From Avena insularis (Eukaryota; Streptophyta; Magnoliopsida; Poales; Poaceae), in NCBI GenBank assembly GCA_023614405.1, contig CM042685.1, forward strand, positions 230,805,661 through 230,869,660: a stretch of DNA of 64,000 nucleotides. The letters are read 5' to 3'. This document shows positions 57,550-64,000 of the stretch, piece after piece. Within the stretch, counting starts at the first letter, position 1; every line of letters begins with the position of its first letter. A program made the translations under genes and the position numbers. Under the pieces are notes generated by a model. It worked only from the letters and a program-made list of their open reading frames with translations. It was not told the DNA's origin and did no database searches.

Positions 57550-58082
57550 TGTCGTGGTATTGCCGAAGAGTACACCATGAAGGGGTCCTCACAGAGCGTG
57601 TTTAGAGACGTGGGGTAAGGCGGAAGGTTGGCGGGTATGAGGTAACACAGCTTACCCAGGTTCAGATCCCACGACGGTGGCGGAATCCTACTCCTGCTAT
57701 AAATCACTATAATGGCAATACGCCAAGTTACAGGGATCGGTTCATTGTGCGCGATATGAGTTGTTCTATCTGATTGTTGTAAAGAATCCCATAGGTCCGG
57801 CTTATATAGTCGCCAGATCCTAGGGTTACACGCAAAGTCCTAGCCGGACAGGTTACAGAGTCCTACACGGTACACAACTAGTCTAATGTGTCTTGCACTC
57901 CAAGGCTCCGGGTACGCTGGTGACTCCTCCGTAGCCTTCCTTTATCCGGCATGGGCCTCCCTTCTGGATCCATCTAATTGGGCCGCCCAGCAGGCCATGG
58001 GCCTTGCTACCAACTGTGGGCCACCCGAGTTATCCGGATTAGAGACATGCTATGGTGATACCCATTTAGCATATCCCCAACA
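57550..58082 (-). repeat. 5' LTR of S
   Basis: It runs from TGTCGTGG to ATATCCCCAACA on the plus strand, 533 bp, so on the minus strand TGTTGGGGATATGC opens the element. A minus-strand TATA box (TATATAAG) is at 57801-57808. T gag resumes at 58083-58088. Confidence 0.92.
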
Positions 58083-58087
58083 CGGGG

Positions 58088-60363
58088 TGAATCCCGCAGC
58101 CATCACCACTCACTTGGGACTTGGTTTTGTTACTCAAACATCTACCAAGGTTCCAAGCGAGAACACCGAGGGGCTCAAAGACTCAACTTCCAAAGAGGAA
58201 AGTGGAGGCAAGGACTAATCGGCGGTGCCCCCACCGCCGAAGTATACTCTGGATCCACCCATTCCCATTCCACACATCATTCCTCAAGGAGCACCACCTA
58301 TGTTAGATACTTGAAATTTTGCCAATTGGCAATATCTAATGCGCTCACATATTTCCATCTCTTCTATTGAGTTAATGAGGATTGTGGAGGATGGGTTATC
58401 TCCATATGACCCAAAAAAGTTGACTCAAGGTGAAGTGGTGGACAAGCAACTCAATGCCACGGCTTTGGGAATGATTCAAAATGCTTTTACTCCTAAGGAC
58501 TTTGCTCACATTCTCCAATTCAACACCGCCAAGGAAGCATGGGATCAGCTCACCGAGCTATTTGTTGGGAATGCAAGCATTCAAAGCTCCAAGTTTGATG
58601 AAGTCAACAACTACTGTGATGGTTTTGCTATGCAAGATGATGATACTCCCAAAGACATGTATAGGCGGCTCAAGGTACTTTGTTGCACTATGAGGGATCT
58701 TGGTTCCACCTATGTTGATGACAAGTTCATTCAAGCTCTCCTTCCATTTGAAGAACAAAATCTCAACTCCATTAAGGGAAGAACCAACTTTCACTTGATG
58801 ACATCCCAAGAAGTCTTGAGTGAAGTGATTGCCATGACCATTGCCAAGAAGAACGCGGAGTCCGCTCGTTCTAGGGCGATTAGATCAACAAAAGTGAATC
58901 TTGCATTGAAGTCCAAGGCTATTGAAGTTCATGATGATGATACATCAAGTGAGTGGTCTCAAGAGGATATCAAGTGTGCCTTCAACGAACATCTTGCTCT
59001 CGCTTCAAGAGCCTTTTGGAACAAGCCCGGCATCAAGTCAAGGTCAAGGGACAACCCAAGATTCAACTCATCCAACAAGTCTCCCAAGGGGAGATCATGC
59101 TACAATTGCAATGACAAGATTCACTTTGTGTCCAAGTGTCCCTTTGAGAACCGTGAAGACAATGGTGGTCGTCTCATTCGCAAGATCAAGTCAAGGCATC
59201 CTCATCCTTTGAACAAGAACTACGCCGCCAAGAATGTTGCCAACAAGGAAAGGGCTATTGTGGTCCATGAAGAATACCTTTCGGGCACGGATGAATATGA
59301 TGATGAAGTCCAAGGCGGAGAGATTGTGGTAGTTTCTACTATTGCCACTACCTCTACTCCACGATTGTCCCTCTTCGACTCACCAAATGAGAACATCATC
59401 TCGTCCAACCAAAAGTGTCTCATGGCCAAGGCCACCGAGGTAACATCTAAACCCACTCCTCAACCCATCTTTAGTGATCCTTCTTCTCTTGATCTTGAAG
59501 GTCTAGAGATAAAGAAAGAGATGATAGACATGTGTGAGTTTATTGCTACCTTGGATGAAGGAACTAAAACTTGCTTTGATTCCTTGCTTGCACAACTTGA
59601 CAATGCTAGGGATGCTTTAGATGAAAAGGAAGAACTTCTTGACTTGCTAAGTAAAAATGAAAGGGATGCCGCCGATGAAATTGCTTCTCTCACTCAAAGT
59701 CTTGAGGATGAACAAAATATGAGAATTAATCTTGAGGAAAACGTGTCTAAGCTTGTAGATGACCATAACAACACCATGTGCTCTCTCACTAAAGAACGTG
59801 ATCATGCACTAGCTTTGGTGAAGGTGATTAAGAAAGAGAAAGTTGAGTTTGGTGTTGGTCATGATAGGACTCGAGAAGATCTTGAGAAACTCAAAGAGGA
59901 GCACAAAGCCTTGGAGAGCAAATTCTCAAGTCTTTTTGAAGCCCATGAACAACTTCAAACTCAACTAACTTGTGAACTTGCTAAGTCTTCCGCTATGCAA
60001 ATTATAGACTATTCTAGTCCTTCTAACCCTTGTTGCAAGCATGAGCATCTCATTGAGGAGAACAAGGTGTTGAAGGATCAACTTGCCAAGGCTAAGAATA
60101 AGAAGAAGAACAAGAAGAAGAGAAAGAACAAGGGCATGGCTCAAGGACCTTCTATTAGTCCAACCATCATGCAAAGTGACAACTTTGCCGGAAAGAACAA
60201 TCCCTCTTATATTCTTTTCAAGTCCTATGATGGTCATGTATATGCTATATATGTTGGAACTTCTTACACGCATGATTATCATTGGGCCATTTGGGTGCCA
60301 AAGACTCTTGTTACTAACAAAATGGGACCCATTGCAAAATGGGTACCTAAAACCAAAGCTTGA
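58088..60363 (+). pseudogene. T gag, main part (Sirevirus gag)
   Basis: After S the frame continues NPAAITTHLGLGFVTQTS; stops at 58216 and near 58311 precede a 674-codon open stretch from 58339. It contains the capsid part (SPYDPKKLTQGEVVDKQLNA, FAHILQFNTAKEAWDQLTEL, MYRRLKVLCCTMRDLG), a zinc knuckle CYNCNDKIHFVSKC at 59098-59139 (C-x2-C-x4-H-x4-C), an acidic linker, a long coiled coil (about 59620-60000) and a Lys-rich tract NKKKNKKKRKNK near 60095-60130. It ends WVPKTKA and TGA at 60361-60363. The long C-terminal extension with coiled coil is the Sirevirus gag signature; it assembles particles and binds RNA. Confidence 0.9.
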
Positions 60364-61178
60364 TTTTCTTGTAGGACTATGCTTCTGGTGGAGCAAAATG
60401 GGTGCTTGATAGCGGCGCCACAAGTCATATGACCAAAATCAAGTCTATCATGACGGAGATAAGGCCAAATATTGCCAACACCATGGTCTCCTATGGTGAT
60501 AAAACAAGTTCTCGGGTATTGGGTTTTGGCAAAGTGGTGGTAACCCCGGATGTATACTTGGTTAACGTCATGCTTGTCAAAACCCTTGGTTACAATTTAC
60601 TTTCAGTTCGTGCTCTTGCCATTATGGGTCTCTCTTCTTTCTTCAATGAGCATTCTGTGGTCCTCATGTGGAGCAAGTCTCTCAAGGCGGATTTCGTAGG
60701 GTATATAGAGCATGACTTGTATGTGGTGGACTTTTCGGGGACCACCACTCCTCATGCTCTATGTCTCTATGCTAAAGCCGATAAGAACTGGTTGTGGCAT
60801 CGTCGCCTAGCCCATGTTAACATGAGAACTTTTCAAATACTTCACTCCAAGGGCCACATCCTTGGTCTTAACGATGTTTCTTTTGCCAAAGATCATGTTT
60901 GTAGGGCTTGTATTGAAGGGAAGATGCATGAAACTCCTCACAAAGCTCTCAATCAAATCACCACGGAAAGATGCTTGGAGCTCTTGCACATGGACCTCTT
61001 TGGGCCTCCTTCTCATGATAGTCTTGGAGGCAAGAAGTATTGTTTGGTTATTGTGGATGATTTCTCAAGATACACTTGGGTGTTCTTCTTCAAGTACAAG
61101 AGTGAGACTCAACAAACCGTCATCGGCTTTGCAAATGAAGTTCAATGGAAACACAATGCAACCATTCTCTGCATCTGA
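60364..61178 (+). pseudogene. T protease, GAG-pre-integrase and integrase start
   Basis: Pol lies in a different frame from gag. It begins DYASGGAKWVLDSGATSHMT with the protease DSG near 60408, then LVNVMLVKTLGYNLLSV, and the GAG-pre-integrase zinc motif WLWHRRLAHVNMRTFQILH followed by CRACIEGKM (HHCC). The integrase core starts LLHMDLFGPPSHDSLGG (first Asp) and VIVDDFSRYTWVFFFKYKSE. A TGA at 61176-61178 replaces the Arg codon expected before SDNGTEF. Confidence 0.9.
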
Positions 61179-62360
61179 AGTGACAATGGCACCGAGTTCA
61201 AGAACTATACCTTGGATGAGTTTCTTAGTGATGAAGGCATAGCATCAATACTCAACTCCTTATACCCCTCAACGAAATGGTGTTGCCGAAAGGAAGAATC
61301 ACACTTTGATGGATGCGGCTCGGTCTATGCTAGCTGAACTCAAGTCTCCATACAACTTTTGGGCCGAGGCCATCTCCACCGCTTGTCAAGCAACCAACCG
61401 GCCCTACCTTCGCAAGAAGAAGAACAAGACCCCTTATGAGATGCTCACCGGGAAAAATCCCAATGTTAGCTACTTTCGAGTGCTTGGTTGCAAGTGTTAT
61501 ATTCTCAAGAAAGGAGTTAGTTTGTCCAAGTTTGAATCCAAGGCACAAGAAGGAATTTTTGTTGGATACTCAAATGAGTCCCATGCTTATAGAGTCTACA
61601 ACAAAGCCAATGGAAGAGTTGAAGAGACGAGCAATGTGAAGTTTGATGAAGACCATGAGTCCCTTGTTAGGCAAGACGGTGTTCATGATCCAAGTGATGA
61701 AATTCCTCCTAAGGCCATAAGAAGAATGGGTGTGGGTTTCCACCTCCCCATTGAGGATCCCCTTGTGGCCGAAGGAGAAGGACCAAGCTCTACTCAAGTG
61801 GAGCCCTCACTTTCTCAAGATCATCTTGCCCCTCAAGGACCCACTATTTTGGCACAAGCTCCCTCAAGCTCTTCCGAAGCTCCTCATGCTCATGACTCTT
61901 CTAGCCCTGATACTCAAGCTCTTCATCAACAACATCTACCTCCCCAAGATGGGGCTCCTTCTCAAGACATCTCTCAAGGTCAAGCTAGTCATGAACAAGG
62001 TCAAGCTCATCAAGAACAAGGGCAAGCTAATGTTGATAAAGGCTCTACTCCAAATGATGACTCTCCCAAAGTGGAGATTGATGAAGATGATCCTCGTGTT
62101 CGTGCTTATAGTCAAGGCGGGGACTCAAATGGTGGCAATGACCAAGTGGTTTCTCAAGAATCTCGTATTGAAGCTCAAGCCCGCCGTCAAGCCTATCGTC
62201 TCGCCAAGCTCGTCCGAGATGGCCATATCCTTGATAATGTTTATGGAGATTTCAATAGAGGTTCCACTACTAGGAGGCAATTAGCCTCTTTTAGCTCTCA
62301 CCATCCTTTTATCTCTCATGTGGAACCACAAAAAGTCTTTGAGGCTCTTGAAGATGATGA
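61179..62360 (+). pseudogene. T integrase, C-terminal part and linker to RT
   Basis: SDNGTEFKNYTLDEF carries the second catalytic Asp. A 2-bp deletion near 61240 shifts the frame before YSTPYTPQQNG-like sequence; it resumes at 61270 as GVAERKNHTLMDAARSMLAE, with the catalytic Glu. Then come PYEMLTGKNPNVSYFRVLGC, KFESKAQEGIFVGYSNES and a Gln/Ser/Pro-rich linker (61750-62150), and the frame reaches ISHVEPQKVFEALED, normally a few residues before the reverse transcriptase. There the LINE poly(T) at 62361 cuts it off. Confidence 0.9.
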
Positions 62361-64000
62361 TTTTTTTTAGCAACCGGCAGGAGCTCTGCCTTTTCATAAA
62401 AGATAGGGGGAATACCGCAATCCAAACGTACAGAGTGGCATGTTTTAATTAAGGTGTAAACATGCCGAAAGCACCAAACATTTTTTAATATAAAACATAG
62501 CCTAATCAGGCTCAGGCGGAATGGCAGGCTCGAAGGTCGTGAAGGCGTGATCACATTGTCGGATGTCCTCCTTGGCAATGTCAGCCACTTCAGTATAAGT
62601 TAGCCGCTCCAAGATGGAGGTGAACTCGTCAGTTGGAAAACACTTTGCAGACCAAATGATTCTTTGTTTCTCTTATGCGGCCTTTCCCATCATCATATTG
62701 CCCCACCATTCCGAGATGGAGGTGAACTCATGACGAGAGCTCCCTCCCGTAGAAGAATTGTTTGCTTGAGTGAGGTTCCACATTGATATGGTAAATGGAC
62801 AGTCTTTGCAGAGGTGTACTGCCGTCTCTGGGGCTTGACGACAAAGCGCACAAATGGGGCTGTGGGTCTATCCCCTAGTAGCAAGGTTATCAGCCGTGAG
62901 CAGTTTGTCATGCATGGCTAGCCAGACGAAGAGCTTGCATTTGGGCTCCGCGTGCGCATTCCAAATTTTCTGGGCTTTGAACTTGGGGAAGGAGCCATAG
63001 AATTGCGCCTGGTATGCCGAGTTGGCACTGTACATTCCGTCCGGGTTTAGCGTCCAAGTGATGGTGTCAACCTAACCAATCACCAAGTGTGTGGCCTCGA
63101 TAACATCCCAGATTTTGAGGTATTGGTAGATTTGCACCGGTGTACTTAGACGAGGGATTGATCGAATCCAGCTGTCGGCCTTTAGTTCCTTGGCGACGCT
63201 TCTGTTCTTTCGCGATGCAATTTTGAAAAGTTCAGGCGCCCATAGGTGGATGGGTCCAAGGTGGGACCAGTTGTCATGCCAGAAGGATGCAGTCTCCCCA
63301 TCCCCCAGGGTGATCTTGGTGCATGCTCTAAAGAGAGCCATGTCAGAGTTGTCACAGGGAAGCTTTGAGCCCACCCAGGTGCGCTGCGTGTCCGTCCATT
63401 GAAGCCAAGGCCAACAAAGTCTGAGGGCACGTCCAACCCGCTGCAGGTCAGGCATGCCAAGGCCCCCCAAGCTCCTTTGGTCTGCAAAGTGTTTTCCAAC
63501 TGACGAGAGCTTTTCCTTGGGCCGCATGCTCGCCTTCATCTCCTGCCCAGATGAAGTTTCTTGTGATATGGATGATCTTGTCACGAGCCCACTTGGACAA
63601 AGGGATGACAGTGGCATGGTACACCGACATGGCCATGAGAACTGTCTTAGCCAAGGTGATTCTGCCCGGGCGCGCAAGATTTTTCCCCATCCACCCAGGA
63701 AGCTTGGCAGACGTCTTGTCAATCAGGGGTTGAAGGTCGACCTTTATGAGGCATTGGTAGTGTAGTGGCAGGCTAAGGTATTTCCCAGGGAAAGAAGCAA
63801 TCTTTGCAGGGAAGTTTGATAGGACGTCTGTGAGGTTGATATCTCCACATCTGATCGAAAAGACCTCGGTCTTACTCAAGTTGGTGACTAGTCCGCTTGC
63901 TTTTCCGAAGCAGTCAAGAATGGCGCTAATAGCCTTCAGCTCATCTTTTATCGGGTTTACAAAAATTCCAGCATCATTCGCATAGAGTGAGACTCTGCAT
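62361..64000 (-). mobile_element. LINE inserted in T, minus strand, running off the window
   Basis: On the minus strand the element ends in GGCAGAGCTCCTGCCGGTTG, CT and an A run (plus-strand T run 62361-62368), a common 3' end of grass LINEs. Upstream on the minus strand is the C-terminal half of ORF2. The left junction lies inside T coding sequence; the right junction and the target duplication are beyond the window. Confidence 0.9.
62400..64000 (-). pseudogene. LINE ORF2, C-terminal half (RT thumb and zf-RVT)
   Basis: From the window end leftward: SKTEVFSIRCGDINLTDVLS, FPGKYLSLPLHYQCL, LPGWMGKNLARPGRITLAKTVL, YHATVIPLSKWARDKIIHITRNFIWAGDEGE (63448-63879), then WKTLCRPKELGG, LGMPDLQRVGRALRLCWPWLQWTD, DGETASFWHDNWSHLGPIHLWAPELF (63072-63500), and the zinc-finger-like zf-RVT region with KLFVWLAMHDKL, NLATRG and CALC-type cysteines near 62800-62950. 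Frameshifts are seen near 63470 and around 62700. The catalytic RT motifs would lie to the right, outside the window. Confidence 0.88.

Larger units (their letters stand above)
45465..58082 (-). mobile_element. Element S: full-length Tat-lineage Gypsy with antisense ORF
   Basis: S spans 12.6 kb on the minus strand with two 527-533 bp LTRs. Pol (gag, protease, RT, two RNase H domains, integrase) occupies 50160-57300 on the minus strand, and a second, oppositely oriented multi-exon ORF fills 46382-49733 between integrase and 3' LTR. It sits in the gag of T; flanks CAAGG (45460-45464) and CGGGG (58083-58087) are a target duplication with two changes. By hand count about 38 of 527 LTR positions differ, near 7%, so it is a few million years old at usual grass rates. 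All frames carry lesions. Confidence 0.92.
39144..62360 (+). mobile_element. Element T: Sirevirus-type Copia retrotransposon, plus strand
   Basis: T shows a 5' LTR (39144-39572 plus 44043-45209), a tRNA-iMet primer site (45211), a long gag with a zinc knuckle and coiled coil, and pol up to the integrase C-terminal region, where a LINE cuts it at 62361. The LTR ends TGAAAG and CTTTCA are inverted. The 1.6-kb LTR, the large gag with a lysine-rich, coiled-coil C-terminus and the palindromic motif array in the LTR are features of the Sirevirus (SIRE/Maximus) lineage. It is interrupted by a solo LTR (39573-44042) and by element S (45465-58082). Reverse transcriptase, RNase H and the 3' LTR lie beyond the window or were lost. 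Confidence 0.88.

Overview
This is intergenic DNA of a large plant genome, almost certainly a Triticeae grass (wheat, barley or Aegilops group). The grounds are an LTR starting TGTTGGAGATATGCCC that ends in CCCCTACA (the BARE/WIS/Angela Copia type), Tekay, Tat-type and Sirevirus LTR retrotransposons, LINE remnants, and retroelements nested several deep. I see no intact host gene, tRNA, rRNA, CRISPR array or prokaryotic feature. Nearly every long reading frame belongs to a decayed retroelement polyprotein.

Layout. 1-613: 3' end of a PIF/Harbinger-like DNA transposon. 614-5429: mostly unassigned sequence holding a decayed LINE reverse transcriptase (2535-3470), a perfect 65-bp inverted copy of part of it (1789-1853 against 2745-2809) and small tandem repeats. 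5430-6700: two minus-oriented LTR remnants; the second may be the lost 3' end of element Y. 6701-11205: rotted pol and 3' LTR of an Angela-like Copia. 11206-18263: element V, a plus-strand Tekay chromovirus lacking its 5' half. 18264-35860: element Y, a minus-strand Tat-lineage Gypsy cut up by V, by X (18563-30690, a gag-only Tekay-type element with about 4-kb LTRs and perfect TSD GAGGC), by Z (32744-34312, an apparent solo LTR in the reverse transcriptase) and by U (35861-39143, Athila-like). X itself carries a solo Angela-type LTR (21702-24201), which carries a 5'-truncated LINE (21867-22496) with a 16-bp TSD.

39144-62360: element T, a plus-strand Sirevirus-type Copia inserted in U. Its 5' LTR is split by a 4,470-bp solo LTR of the X family (39573-44042, perfect TSD CCAGA). 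Its gag is split by element S (45465-58082), a 12.6-kb minus-strand Tat Gypsy with both LTRs. S carries, on its opposite strand, a multi-exon antisense ORF (46382-49733) with a gypsy-type transposon domain and a coiled-coil tail; S also has two gag-like domains. 62361-64000: a minus-strand LINE interrupts the T polyprotein and runs off the window.

Relative order, from who interrupts whom: Y is oldest, then V, X, Z and U in Y; T in U; the X-family solo LTR, S and the LINE in T. A deletion near 6.7 kb appears to have removed the 5' halves of the Angela element and V. Coding capacity is broken everywhere by stops and frameshifts, so nothing here looks able to move by itself. The least ordinary items are the spliced antisense ORF and double gag of S, a 68-bp patchwork of local template copies in V, and the identical inverted LINE fragment.
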